A DNA stretch of 64,000 nucleotides from Paenibacillus xylaniclasticus (GTDB lineage: Bacteria > Bacillota > Bacilli > Paenibacillales > Paenibacillaceae): assembly GCF_004001065.1 (NCBI RefSeq), contig NZ_BIML01000004.1:62001-126000 (forward strand), given 5' to 3'. The notes under the pieces are model-generated. The model worked only from the letters and a program-made list of their open reading frames with translations, was not told the origin of the DNA and did not search any database. The translations under genes and the position numbers were made by a program. Numbering within the stretch: position 1 is the first letter of the stretch; every line of letters begins with the position of its first letter. Positions 44,914 to 53,868 of this stretch are shown here, piece by piece.

Positions 44914-45825
44914 ATGATGACAAGAATACCGGACAACTTCCGTGAGCAAATGGTAAACGTTTACGGTTCGCGCGTAGAGGAGTGGGTTCGCTCGCTGCCC
45001 GATCTGATTTCGAAGTGCGAGGCTCAATTTGGTATTCGGGTAGAGGAGCCATTTGAAAATTTATCTTATAACTATATCGCGCACGGTATTAACGGAGAGG
45101 GCAGGCCAATCGTGCTCAAGCTATCGTTCGAGAAAGACGAGCTTGTGAAAGAGATACGAACCTTGACCTTATTCGCGGGAAGAGGAGCTGTCCAGGTAAT
45201 CGAGTGGAACGATACGCTTGGCGCTGCTGTGCTTGAACGTGTCCTTCCTGGGACACCATTGTCCGCCACGCTGGATGACAGGGAGGCGACCGAGGTATTC
45301 TGTGAGGTGTTCAGACGTCTTCGTCATTCAATTGTCGCCGAGGAAGGAGACTTCCATACGCTGCGCGGATGGTTCGGAGCGTTGGTGCGTTATCGTGACC
45401 GTTTCGGAACGGAAGGTCCTCTTCCCGAGCATTGGGTCGTCCGGGCTGAAGAGACATTGGAGGAGCTGCTCAGAACGACGACCGAGACCGTGCTCATTCA
45501 TGGCGATCTTCATCATGGGAATATTTTGCGTCATGGTGATGGCGGCTGGGCGGTCATCGACCCGAAAGGAATGATCGGAGATGTTCATTTCGAGACGATA
45601 CAATACTTGCTTAATTACGTCGATCGTGATGGAGACTGCGATACGGTTCTATGCCGCCGTGTGGCGATGATTTCGGAGCGGCTTAGTCTTGATCGCAGCC
45701 GCATTGCACGGTGGGGTATTGCACGCGGCGTGCTTGAAGCATGCTGGTCCATTGAGGGCGGTGCTGACTGGAAGAAAGGCATCGATATCTCGGAGCGATT
45801 TGCGAGGCTGCTGGATGCAGAGTGA
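44914..45825 (+). CDS. APH(6)/hydroxyurea-resistance-like kinase
   Basis: A 303-residue protein of the aminoglycoside/hydroxyurea antibiotic resistance kinase family (the streptomycin 6-kinase branch). The kinase-like catalytic loop LIHGDLHHGNIL and the metal motif VIDPKGMIGD at about 200-224 are intact. Chromosomal relatives are common and their substrate is usually unknown, so drug resistance should not be assumed. The ATG has AAGGAGAG upstream. A small gene begins inside its last codons. Confidence 0.85.
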   Translation: MMTRIPDNFREQMVNVYGSRVEEWVRSLPDLISKCEAQFGIRVEEPFENLSYNYIAHGINGEGRPIVLKLSFEKDELVKEIRTLTLFAGRGAVQVIEWNDTLGAAVLERVLPGTPLSATLDDREATEVFCEVFRRLRHSIVAEEGDFHTLRGWFGALVRYRDRFGTEGPLPEHWVVRAEETLEELLRTTTETVLIHGDLHHGNILRHGDGGWAVIDPKGMIGDVHFETIQYLLNYVDRDGDCDTVLCRRVAMISERLSLDRSRIARWGIARGVLEACWSIEGGADWKKGIDISERFARLLDAE

Positions 45826-46000
45826 TTCATACTTTACGGAGAGGAACAATCAATCATTTGAGCACCTTTATTATGATGGCTTTAGCTTTTCGAAAGACAT
45901 CCTGCATGAGCTTCGCGAAATAAAAGAAATTTTGAAGCACCAGCGCACAGCGGCGAATAAAGCGACAGGTTCGTTATGTAACGGCAGCACTTCGGCTTGA
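45815..46000 (+). CDS. Small hypothetical protein, 61 residues
   Basis: A charged small protein with a helical centre (ILHELREIKEILKHQ). Its ATG at 45815 sits about eight bases after GCGAGG and overlaps the end of the kinase gene by 11 bases, the pattern of a translationally coupled gene. Its last codons form one arm of the following terminator. I do not recognise a family, so it could also be a chance frame. Confidence 0.5.
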   Translation: MQSDSYFTERNNQSFEHLYYDGFSFSKDILHELREIKEILKHQRTAANKATGSLCNGSTSA

Positions 46001-46034
46001 TCTTCATGATCTGGCCCGAAGGCTGCCGTTTTTG
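45980..46034 (+). terminator. Terminator overlapping the end of the small gene
   Basis: AACGGCAGC...TTCGG pairs with CCGAAGGCTGCCGTT around a long loop, followed by TTT. The left arm is coding sequence of the 61-residue gene. Confidence 0.75.
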
Positions 46035-46054
46035 CTGTTAGTCATATTTTGACA

Positions 46055-46105
46055 TTGGCATAAGAACAAATGTTCTGTATATAATAAATAAGAACATATG
46101 TTTCT
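46055..46105 (+). promoter_or_regulatory. SOS promoter with two LexA boxes
   Basis: A -35 TTGGCA at 46055-46060 and -10 TATAAT at 46080-46085 flank the perfect palindrome GAACAAATGTTC (46064-46075). A second box, GAACATATGTTT (46092-46103), lies just downstream of the -10. Both fit the Gram-positive LexA pattern GAACNNNNGTTC, so LexA would block both polymerase entry and clearance. Confidence 0.85.
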
Positions 46106-46123
46106 ATTGATGGAGGGGTTGGA

Positions 46124-46219
46124 GTGCTGATTACAGTAGAGCCGAATGCCGAATGCTGTATCTCCTTCATTCACGAGGGGATGCTGTGCCGTCCGGTGAG
46201 CCGTCATGGCTGCTGCTAG
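46124..46219 (+). CDS. 31-codon leader ORF overlapping the polymerase start
   Basis: A GTG frame of 31 codons behind GGAGGGGTTGGA, with the best ribosome binding site on this transcript. The peptide contains five cysteines, ending HGCC. It overlaps the polymerase ATG by 14 bases. The polymerase start itself has no clear site, so the short frame may feed ribosomes to it by coupling. Whether the peptide has a function is unknown. Confidence 0.45.
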   Translation: MLITVEPNAECCISFIHEGMLCRPVSRHGCC

Positions 46220-47474
46220 GCGCATCATTATGCTGGCCGACTGCCAGTCGTTCTATGCCAGCGTCGAGAAGGCGCATCATCCGGAGTATGCGGGGAAGCC
46301 GATCGTCGTAGCAGGCGATCCCGAGCGCCGCTCCGGCATCGTGCTGGCCGCTTGCCCGCTTGCGAAGGCGAAAGGGGTGACGACAGCGGAGCGGCTTGGC
46401 GAAGTAATTGCCAAATGTCCAGACGTTATTATCGTCCGTCCCCGAATGGCAGAGTATATCCGGGTGTCCCTGCAAATTTCGGACATATATCGGTCGTATA
46501 CCGATCTGGTGGAGCCGTACAGCATCGACGAGCAATTCATCGACGTGACGGGGGCGATTCATAGGTACGGCGGCGATTATGTGGAGTTGGCGCGGCGCAT
46601 GCAGCAGCATGTGATGGCGGAGACGGGCATCTATTGCCGCTTCGGCATATCAGAGAACAAGATTTTGGCGAAGACCGCATGCGACAATTATGCGAAGAAG
46701 AATGAATCCGGCTTGTACGTGCTGCCGAAGGATCGGCTGGCGGAGACGCTCTGGAGGCTGCCGATTCAGAAGCTGTTCATGGCTGGCAACCGGATGACGC
46801 ATCATTTTCGGTCGATGGGCATCGAGACGATCGGCCAGCTTGCCAATACGCCGCTTGCGCAGCTCAAGCTGCTCATGCGCCGCAAGTTCGGACGTAACTC
46901 AGATATTAACGCTGAGCTGTATTGGCGGATTGCCAACGGGGAGGACGACAGCCCTGTTACGCCGCAGACGCATGAAGAAGCGCCGAAGTCGATTGGTCAC
47001 CAGATGACGCTGCCGCACGACTACGGCACGCTGGAGGAGCTGAAGGTTGTGCTGCTGGAGCTGACGGAGCTGGTCTGCCAGCGGTGCCGAGGCAAAGGGT
47101 TTATGGGGCAGGTCGTTGCGGTTGGCTGTCAGGGAGCCGACTTCGATCGGCCGACCGGGTTTTTCCGCCAAATGAAAATGATAGACCCGACGAACGTAAC
47201 GAATCAGGTGTACCGCGCGGCGGTGCAATTATTCGAGCGCTGCTGGGACGGTAATCCGGTCCGCAAGGTGGGCGTGACGCTGTCACAGCTTCAAGACAGC
47301 GAGCATTATCAGCTGGCGCTGTTCGATAATCGCGAGCGTTCGATGGCGCTGGAGAGGGCGACGGATGCACTTAAAGATAAATACGGGGATACGATCATTA
47401 TGCGCGCGGCTTCCATTACAGCGGCTGGTCAGGCGCGGGATCGTTCCGGCAAAATCGGAGGTCATTACAAATGA
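46206..47474 (+). CDS. Y-family DNA polymerase (UvrX/YqjW-like)
   Basis: A lesion-bypass polymerase of 422 residues. The active site carboxylates lie in MLADCQSFYASVE and SIDEQFIDVTG; the palm motif GISENKILAKTACDNYAKK and the thumb region follow, and the C-terminal little-finger segment has KVGVTLSQL. It belongs to the UvrX/YqjW group, not to classical DinB. Two LexA boxes upstream indicate SOS control. No in-frame upstream start exists because a stop lies three codons before the ATG. Overlaps the next gene by four bases. Confidence 0.88.
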   Translation: MAAARRIIMLADCQSFYASVEKAHHPEYAGKPIVVAGDPERRSGIVLAACPLAKAKGVTTAERLGEVIAKCPDVIIVRPRMAEYIRVSLQISDIYRSYTDLVEPYSIDEQFIDVTGAIHRYGGDYVELARRMQQHVMAETGIYCRFGISENKILAKTACDNYAKKNESGLYVLPKDRLAETLWRLPIQKLFMAGNRMTHHFRSMGIETIGQLANTPLAQLKLLMRRKFGRNSDINAELYWRIANGEDDSPVTPQTHEEAPKSIGHQMTLPHDYGTLEELKVVLLELTELVCQRCRGKGFMGQVVAVGCQGADFDRPTGFFRQMKMIDPTNVTNQVYRAAVQLFERCWDGNPVRKVGVTLSQLQDSEHYQLALFDNRERSMALERATDALKDKYGDTIIMRAASITAAGQARDRSGKIGGHYK

Positions 47475-47794
47475 GCAAGAAGCTGCAGGGAAACGGCTTA
47501 TGGGAGTCGAGCCGGATGATGCTTCCCGAGCATAAGGCAGAAATTATAAGCAGTGCCAAGGCCGCAAGGTACCGGCCGCCTGCCCAGCTTGATGAGCATG
47601 AGTGGGAGCGGATATCACGCGCCGTGACGGAGTCGCTGGAGCTTCGCCGACCGATTGCGCTGCGAATGTATCACGCATACGAGGAGACGAAGGTGATCGG
47701 AACGATAGACCGGATTGACCTCTACCGGGGACGGTTCATGGTAGACGGCGAATGGTTCGACTTGAAGCAAATTGAAGGCGTCGATGAAGATTAG
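47471..47794 (+). CDS. YolD-like family protein (YqjX-like)
   Basis: A 107-residue protein of the YolD-like family, usually encoded just after a UvrX/YqjW polymerase, as here. KLQGNGLWESSRMMLPEHK opens it and IGTIDRIDLYRGRFMVDGEW is the conserved core. It is thought to accompany the polymerase, but its activity is unknown. ATG overlaps the polymerase stop (ATGA). Confidence 0.88.
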   Translation: MSKKLQGNGLWESSRMMLPEHKAEIISSAKAARYRPPAQLDEHEWERISRAVTESLELRRPIALRMYHAYEETKVIGTIDRIDLYRGRFMVDGEWFDLKQIEGVDED

Positions 47795-47907
47795 GTGCAA
47801 GCTAAGCCGGGGGACAAAATAAATCATTGACCTATGTAGTTTGTCCAATCCGAATCGAATCTATCTCCATACTGTATAGTAACTTGAATTACAGGAGGTG
47901 AATCGCT

Positions 47908-48333
47908 ATGGGTACTTTTTTGGATATGAGAAGTTCCATGAATGCTAATGCATCCGGCTCTATCGGCGTCAGCTTGTCAACTACTCCAGAATTGTTCGGT
48001 ATTATCGGTCTGCAAACGAAAAACGTAGCTAACCCGATCATTACGCTGTCGGGCACGATTGGCATTAGCGGCGGCGCACTCGGCAACACGTTTACGATCG
48101 AAATTGTTCGCGGCCTTACGGGCGGAACGACGATCTACTCGGCACAACAAGCTATTGCACTGAACGTACTGAACGGTTCCGATATTTACAGCTTCACTGC
48201 ACAAGACTTGCTTGCACCTGCAGCAGAAGAAACGGTATATTCGGCATTTATTTCCGGAGGACCGTTAGCCGTTCTGACAGGCGCTCGCAACGGCCCTGAA
48301 ACGTTCTTCGGCATCGCTTCCACTCCAGACTAA
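47908..48333 (+). CDS. Beta-rich 141-residue protein at the head of the glycan cluster
   Basis: I do not recognise this protein. It has no cysteine and no signal peptide, and it is rich in Gly, Ser, Thr, Ala and Ile in alternating patterns typical of beta sandwiches (PIITLSGTIGISGGALGNTF, TIYSAQQAIALNVLNGSD). The look recalls exosporium or spore-surface jelly-roll domains, but this is only an impression. A strong AGGAGGTGA precedes the ATG, suggesting high expression. CATACTGT at about 47870 resembles a sporulation-type -10 box. It has its own terminator before the glycosyltransferase genes. Confidence 0.7.
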   Translation: MGTFLDMRSSMNANASGSIGVSLSTTPELFGIIGLQTKNVANPIITLSGTIGISGGALGNTFTIEIVRGLTGGTTIYSAQQAIALNVLNGSDIYSFTAQDLLAPAAEETVYSAFISGGPLAVLTGARNGPETFFGIASTPD

Positions 48334-48350
48334 CGAACGGACCCCAACCC

Positions 48351-48387
48351 AAAAGTTATGCGCTCATGCCGAGCGCATAACTTTTTT
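48351..48387 (+). terminator. Terminator between the 141-residue protein and the glycan genes
   Basis: AAAAGTTATGCGCT pairs with AGCGCATAACTTTT around a seven-base loop, followed by TT. The A and T arms make it potentially active on both strands. Confidence 0.85.
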
Positions 48388-48469
48388 ATGCTTTTGGCGC
48401 AAGCATCCAAACCTGGCGGAAGGGCGATGCATACGATAGAAACAACATATGCGTGCAAGGAGGGCTCCC

Positions 48470-49636
48470 GTGATAACGATAAGCCTGTGCATGATCGTGA
48501 AGAACGAGGAGGAGGTGCTGGCTAGATGTCTCGATTCGGTGGCCGATCTGGTGGATGAGATCAACATCGTGGATACGGGCTCGACGGACAGCACGAAGGC
48601 CATTGCGGCGAAGTATAATGCCCGCATTTTCAATTTTGAATGGATCGACGACTTTGCGGCGGCGCGCAATTTTTCGTTCGATCAGGCAACCTGCTCGCAC
48701 ATTATGTGGCTGGATGCCGACGATATGCTGAAGGAGAAGGACCGTCAGCTGCTGCGCAAGCTGAAGGAGGAAATGCCGGAGGATATCGATTCTATTGTGA
48801 TGGAATATCATCTTGCATTCGATAAGGCCGGCAACCCGGCGGCTGGCGCAAGACGCAATCGGATTGTCCGGCGCGAGAAGGGCTACCGGTGGCACAGTCC
48901 GATCCATGAGTACCTCGATGTCCAGGAAGGAAAAATATATGTTTCGGAGGCGGCTGTCTCCCATGAACGAATCGGAGACCATTCGCCGCGTAATATGGAA
49001 ATATTTCGCAAGAAAGTACTGGGGAAAGGAGCAAAGCTTGAAGGGCGAAGCTTGTTCTATTATGCGAATGAATTAGTTGATCAGCAGCGGTATGCGGAAG
49101 CGGTAGAGCATTATAAACGGTTCGTCGCCTCGCCAGGCGATTCAATCGAGGACCGGATATTCGCGTACAGCAAGATGGCGGAATGCTATCATCATCTCGG
49201 CCAAATGGATTTGAAGCTGCAATCGCTGCTGATGAGTCTCCAGTACGATAAGCCGCGCGCAGATTTTTGCTGCTCGATCGGTTACTGCTTCGAAGAGAAG
49301 GGCCATTATCCGGCTGCTATTCATTGGTACGAAACGGCGTTGACGCTGCCGAAGCCGAAGTTTCATATGGGACTGCTCAATCTTGTCTGCTGGACGTGGA
49401 TGCCGCATGTTCAGCTGTGCATTTGTTATGCGAAGCTTGGCGAATTAGAGAAGGCTTATGAGCACAATGAGAAAGCGCTCAGCTATTTGCCGGAGGACGA
49501 AAATTTGCGTTACAACAAAGCCCGCTTAGAGGAGCAGCTTGGTTTATCAAAGCAGGAGCATGCGAAGGTGTCTGAAGTGCCGTCCGCTGCTAATGTGCCG
49601 TCTGCTCAGGACGGAGAGACTGGGACGACATGCTGA
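48470..49636 (+). CDS. Family 2 glycosyltransferase with helical TPR-like C-terminus
   Basis: A cytoplasmic sugar transferase of 388 residues. The GT-A fold is clear: ISLCMIVKNEEEVLARCLDS at the start and the DxD-type WLDADDML near 80. After about 190 the sequence turns into paired helices with TPR character (YFANELV-like FYYANELVDQQRYAEAVEHY, KMAECYHHLGQMDLKLQSLL), which often bind a protein acceptor. GTG start behind AAGGAGGG. Overlaps the next gene by seven bases. Confidence 0.85.
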   Translation: MITISLCMIVKNEEEVLARCLDSVADLVDEINIVDTGSTDSTKAIAAKYNARIFNFEWIDDFAAARNFSFDQATCSHIMWLDADDMLKEKDRQLLRKLKEEMPEDIDSIVMEYHLAFDKAGNPAAGARRNRIVRREKGYRWHSPIHEYLDVQEGKIYVSEAAVSHERIGDHSPRNMEIFRKKVLGKGAKLEGRSLFYYANELVDQQRYAEAVEHYKRFVASPGDSIEDRIFAYSKMAECYHHLGQMDLKLQSLLMSLQYDKPRADFCCSIGYCFEEKGHYPAAIHWYETALTLPKPKFHMGLLNLVCWTWMPHVQLCICYAKLGELEKAYEHNEKALSYLPEDENLRYNKARLEEQLGLSKQEHAKVSEVPSAANVPSAQDGETGTTC

Positions 49637-51843
49637 CGAGTATCATAATCGTGACCTATAACAAGCTGGATTATACGATGCAGTGCATCGACAGCATACG
49701 CCGTCATACGGAGGATGGCAGCTACGAAGTGATCGTCGTGGATAACGGCTCTGAGGACGGAACGCCGGAGTGGGTGGAGGGTCAGCGAGATATTCGGCTC
49801 GTCCGGAACGGATCGAATGCCGGATTTCCAAGAGCGGTCAATCAAGGGCTAGAGCAGGCAGCAGGCGATCTTCTTCTGCTGTTGAACAACGATACGGTTG
49901 TGACACAAGGCTGGCTGAACAATTTGCAGCGTGCGCTTCTTAGCTCTGACCATATCGGTGCGGTCGGGCCGGTCACGAATTCAGCTTACTACTTGACGAG
50001 CATTCCGGTTCCTTATCAGTCGATGGAGGAGATGGAATCGTTCGCTGCGGAATACAACTGCTCGGACCCATCCAAGTGGGAGGAGAGGCTCAAGCTGATC
50101 GGGTATTGTCTGCTGATGAAAAGGGAGGCGTATGAGAAGGCTGGGCCGCTCGATGAAGGGTTCGGCATCGGCAACTTCGAGGACGACGATTGGAGCCTGC
50201 GGTTGCTGTTGTCGGGCTACAAGCTGCTTCTGTGCCGCGACACGTTCATTCATCATTATGGCAGTGTATCATTCGGCGAGGATCGTTCCAATTATCATCA
50301 GGTGTTAGTTCAGAATGCGAATGTTTTTGGGGACAAATGGGGGCTGCATCCGGAATCGGCTTTAACCATCCGTATCGATATGCTTGAAGCAGTGGAAGAG
50401 AGCTTTGAGCATAGCAAAGCGCTGCGGGCACTTGAAATTGGGTGTGCATGCGGCGCTACGCTACTCGCCCTGAAGCATCGTTACCCCGGCTCGGAGCTGT
50501 TCGGGGCGGAGCGGATCGAAGCGGCAGCGCGAATTGCGAGCGCGGCAGGCATTACCATATTTTCATCCGGTCGACCGGACGATTGGACGATACCGGACGG
50601 CACACTGGATCTTATTCTTATTAGTAATGCACATGCGTATGCGGATCGTCCTGATCTGATGAATAAGCTGGCGCGCAAGCTGCGGCCTGACGGCTGTCTT
50701 ATAGCCGGCTTCAGGAATAAACGATATTACCGAAATGGTTGGCTGGGCGGCAATAATGACGCTAATCGTGCTGGCGGTGCTGAAGGCAGTAAGGATATGC
50801 TGACGACCGGTCAGGCGGGAGAACGATTTATGCTGGCGGGATTTGGCAGTCTGCGCTATGTGCTGGCGCTGGAGCCGAATGAAGACCGGGATGAGGCGGC
50901 GTTAATAGCTGCTGCGGAGAGGGCAGCAGGCGTTCCGGAGGAGGAATTAACCTCTGCTTATTTTCTTCTGACGGGCAGAAAAATGACTATAGCGCTGGAT
51001 CGTCAGGAGAAGCCGCATTCAATGCCAGAGCCCGTATCGGCCGGAGCGATTGGTGAAATGTCGAAGACGGCAGCTGTCCAGTTAGAGGAACAAAATGATG
51101 TTGAATTTACAGGGGAACGGCTCGTCGTTAACGAACAGGTAAAATCGTTGTTCCGCGACGTCTACGATGAGCATATGGTGCGGTATAAGGCGGCAGCGGA
51201 ACGCGTGTCCGGATTGCATGTGCTGGATGCCGCGTGCGGCGCTGGCTACGGCTCGCGTATGCTGCGGGATGCAGGCGCAGCATCGGTCATTGGGGTTGAC
51301 ATCGATGCCGAATCGATCCGGCTGGCACAGCGGGATTATGGCGGGCCGGGCATTGTTTTCATGCAGGGAGATGTGCTGAAGCTGCCGTTCGCGGATGAAA
51401 CGTTTGACGCCGTTGTCTCATTCGAGACGATCGAGCATGTCGACGACGGATACGAATGGATACAGGAATCGGCGCGCGTTCTGAAGCCGGGCGGTCTATA
51501 TATCGTCTCGACGCCGAACCGGGCGGTCACGAATGCGGCGAACTATTGGGAAGATCGGCCGTTCAATCCGCATCATCGGTTCGAATACCGGACGGGTGAG
51601 CTGATTGGCGATCTGCTTGAGCATTATTCGCTCGAAGAGCTGTACGGTCAGCATTGGGTGGACGATTCCCAGTTCGCAGCGATGCGATGGCTTCGGCAAA
51701 TGAACGAGCGCAGTGCAGACCGGGACGAAGCTTTCGTCATTCGCGAGACAGGAAGCGAGTTGCTGTCATTCCGCCGGTTTCGGAGCGGGCAGCCGATGTA
51801 TGTCGTCGCCGTATGTCGCAAGCGAAAAGGCGGTGGTTCATAG
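49630..51843 (+). CDS. Glycosyltransferase fused to two methyltransferase-like domains
   Basis: A three-domain protein of 737 residues. Residues 1-230 are a family 2 glycosyltransferase (IIIVTYNKLDYTMQCIDSIR, LLLLNNDTVV, FEDDDWSLRLLLSGYK). A methyltransferase-like fold follows from about 265 with a SAM-site version ALEIGCACGATLL, possibly degenerate. A third domain from about 490 is a complete class I methyltransferase (FTGERLVVNE, LDAACGAGYGSRML near 535, SFETIEHVDD). It may transfer and then methylate the sugar. Which domain acts on which sugar cannot be read. ATG 49630 lies inside the previous gene. Confidence 0.85.
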   Translation: MLTSIIIVTYNKLDYTMQCIDSIRRHTEDGSYEVIVVDNGSEDGTPEWVEGQRDIRLVRNGSNAGFPRAVNQGLEQAAGDLLLLLNNDTVVTQGWLNNLQRALLSSDHIGAVGPVTNSAYYLTSIPVPYQSMEEMESFAAEYNCSDPSKWEERLKLIGYCLLMKREAYEKAGPLDEGFGIGNFEDDDWSLRLLLSGYKLLLCRDTFIHHYGSVSFGEDRSNYHQVLVQNANVFGDKWGLHPESALTIRIDMLEAVEESFEHSKALRALEIGCACGATLLALKHRYPGSELFGAERIEAAARIASAAGITIFSSGRPDDWTIPDGTLDLILISNAHAYADRPDLMNKLARKLRPDGCLIAGFRNKRYYRNGWLGGNNDANRAGGAEGSKDMLTTGQAGERFMLAGFGSLRYVLALEPNEDRDEAALIAAAERAAGVPEEELTSAYFLLTGRKMTIALDRQEKPHSMPEPVSAGAIGEMSKTAAVQLEEQNDVEFTGERLVVNEQVKSLFRDVYDEHMVRYKAAAERVSGLHVLDAACGAGYGSRMLRDAGAASVIGVDIDAESIRLAQRDYGGPGIVFMQGDVLKLPFADETFDAVVSFETIEHVDDGYEWIQESARVLKPGGLYIVSTPNRAVTNAANYWEDRPFNPHHRFEYRTGELIGDLLEHYSLEELYGQHWVDDSQFAAMRWLRQMNERSADRDEAFVIRETGSELLSFRRFRSGQPMYVVAVCRKRKGGGS

Positions 51844-52629
51844 ATGAAGGTCGTTATATTGGCCGGAGGACTCGGAACTAGAATTAGCGAGGAATCGCAT
51901 TTGAAGCCAAAGCCGATGATCGAGATCGGAGGGCGGCCGATTTTATGGCATATTATGAAAATTTATGCCCATTACGGCTTTACCGATTTCGTAGTCTGTC
52001 TAGGCTACAAGGGGTATGTCGTTAAAGAATATTTCGACCATTACTTCCTGCATGAGTCGGATGTAACGTTTGATTTCAGAGGAGGCAATCAGGCCGCGCG
52101 AATTATTCACCGGCACCAGGCGGAGCCTTGGCGGGTGACACTCGTAAATACAGGTCTCGAAACGATGACGGGCGGCCGGTTGAAACGGGCCGCGCCTTAT
52201 TTGGAGGATGAGACCTTCATGCTGACGTACGGGGACGGAGTTGCGAATTTAGACCTGCGCAAGCTGCTCGCTTTTCATCGTTCGCACGGTAAAATATCGA
52301 CGGTTACGGCGGTACAGCCGGTCGGTCGATTCGGCACGATTGTATTAAATGGAGATGGTGCGGTCACGACATTTGCGGAGAAGCCGCCTGGCGACGGGCA
52401 TTGGGTAAGCGGTGGATTTTTTGTGATGGAGCCGGCTGCGCTCGACCGTATTGACGGGGATGAGATGATGCTGGAGAAGGAGCCGCTGGAGCGGCTTGCG
52501 AGAGAAGGCGAATTGATCGCTTATCGTCATACCGGGTACTGGCAATCGATGGATACGATGCGGGATAAGGCGCTGCTGGAAGAGCAGTGGCGTTCGGAGC
52601 ATCCACCATGGAAAGTATGGGATGATTAG
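51844..52629 (+). CDS. rfbF: Glucose-1-phosphate cytidylyltransferase
   Basis: Makes CDP-glucose from CTP and glucose 1-phosphate; 261 residues. The nucleotidyltransferase signature LAGGLGTRISEESHLKPKPM, GGRPILWHIMKIY and CLGYKGYVVKEYF are diagnostic of RfbF. It starts directly after the previous stop. It supplies the nucleotide sugar for the CDP-sugar pathway of this cluster. Confidence 0.94.
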   Translation: MKVVILAGGLGTRISEESHLKPKPMIEIGGRPILWHIMKIYAHYGFTDFVVCLGYKGYVVKEYFDHYFLHESDVTFDFRGGNQAARIIHRHQAEPWRVTLVNTGLETMTGGRLKRAAPYLEDETFMLTYGDGVANLDLRKLLAFHRSHGKISTVTAVQPVGRFGTIVLNGDGAVTTFAEKPPGDGHWVSGGFFVMEPAALDRIDGDEMMLEKEPLERLAREGELIAYRHTGYWQSMDTMRDKALLEEQWRSEHPPWKVWDD

Positions 52630-52701
52630 TAGGATAGACAGCTGGCAGCATTTGCGGCGTAATTAGTCGGCGGCCGGCTATAAGGGAGCGGTGAGGCAGC
52701 G

Positions 52702-53868
52702 GTGAGCGGGAAGCATCAGTTCTGGCAAGGGAAACGGGTATTGATAACCGGGCATACCGGGTTCAAAGGCACTTGGCTGAGCCTATGGCTGCGGATGCGG
52801 GGGGCGGAGGTCATCGGCTACAGCGACGGGCTGCCGACCGAGACGGCGATGTACCGGCTGTGCGGCCTTGAGCTCGATCTGCCCTGGATTCGCGGTGATA
52901 TACGGGACAGCGGCAAGCTGCAGCAGTCGATGCGTGACACGAAGCCGGACATCGTCTTCCATCTGGCGGCTCAGCCGCTTGTCCGTCGATCCTATGCGAT
53001 TCCCGCAGAGACGATTGCGGTTAACGTGACAGGCACAGCGAACGTGCTTGACGCGGTCAGGCGTCAGCCGTCGGTGCGGGTGGTCGTCGCGGTGACTTCG
53101 GATAAATGCTATGAGAATCAGCAGTGGGAATACGGCTATCGGGAGCAGGATGCGCTTGGCGGAGCCGACCCGTATTCCGTCAGCAAAGCTTGTGCGGAGC
53201 TTGTTGTCGACGCTTACCGCCGCTCCTACTTCTCCCGCTCGCCGGGTGCGGGAAGGATAGGTGCGGAGAGAAAGTCGGCTCTGGGCATAGCGGGAGCATC
53301 CGTCGCCGCTGTTGCGACCGTTCGCGCCGGCAATGTGATCGGAGGCGGCGATTTCGCACCGGAGCGGCTCGTGCCGGACTGCGTCCGGTCGGCCCAATCC
53401 GGCACGCCGCTGCTGCTTCGCTATCCGGAGGCAATTCGGCCTTGGCAGCATGTGCTCGATCCGCTCTCGGGTTATATAGCGTTGGCTGAACGGTTATATG
53501 AGCAAGGAGACGCGTATGCGGAGAGCTGGAACTTCGGGCCATTAGCCGGGCAGGAGCTGACAGTGCGCGAGCTGGCCTGCGCAGTATCGTCGAGGCTGGG
53601 AGCCCCCGCTCCGATCGAGCAGACAGGAAAGCTGCATCCGCATGAGACGGCGGTACTCCGGCTCGACAGCTCGAAGGCGCGGCATCGGCTTGGCTGGCGG
53701 CCGGTGTGGGAAGTGGAGGGTACGGTGCGTCATACAGCGGAATGGTATGCGCAATGGCTGCAGGGTGCACCCATGCTGGATGTGACGATGAAGCAGGTGA
53801 AGCTGTTCGAGACGATGAAGCAGAACCGGAAGGCTGAAGCGGGAAGGCGGGGGCAGAGTGAGGGATAA
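52702..53868 (+). CDS. rfbG: CDP-glucose 4,6-dehydratase
   Basis: An NAD-dependent short-chain dehydrogenase of 388 residues converting CDP-glucose to CDP-4-keto-6-deoxyglucose. RVLITGHTGFKGTWLSLWL carries the Rossmann motif and the RfbG-specific HTGFKG; Y158 and K162 (YSVSKACAE) are the catalytic pair, and RPWQHVLDPLSGY is typical. The GTG start follows GGTGAGGCAGC. A glycine/serine-rich insertion at about 175-195 (FSRSPGAGRIGAERKSALG) is longer than usual. Confidence 0.93.
   Translation: MSGKHQFWQGKRVLITGHTGFKGTWLSLWLRMRGAEVIGYSDGLPTETAMYRLCGLELDLPWIRGDIRDSGKLQQSMRDTKPDIVFHLAAQPLVRRSYAIPAETIAVNVTGTANVLDAVRRQPSVRVVVAVTSDKCYENQQWEYGYREQDALGGADPYSVSKACAELVVDAYRRSYFSRSPGAGRIGAERKSALGIAGASVAAVATVRAGNVIGGGDFAPERLVPDCVRSAQSGTPLLLRYPEAIRPWQHVLDPLSGYIALAERLYEQGDAYAESWNFGPLAGQELTVRELACAVSSRLGAPAPIEQTGKLHPHETAVLRLDSSKARHRLGWRPVWEVEGTVRHTAEWYAQWLQGAPMLDVTMKQVKLFETMKQNRKAEAGRRGQSEG

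Noticed and set aside
44914-45825. Horizontally acquired streptomycin resistance gene
   Set aside because: The family match is real, but no mobile element, repeat or composition shift surrounds it; chromosomal homologues without known drug substrate are common.
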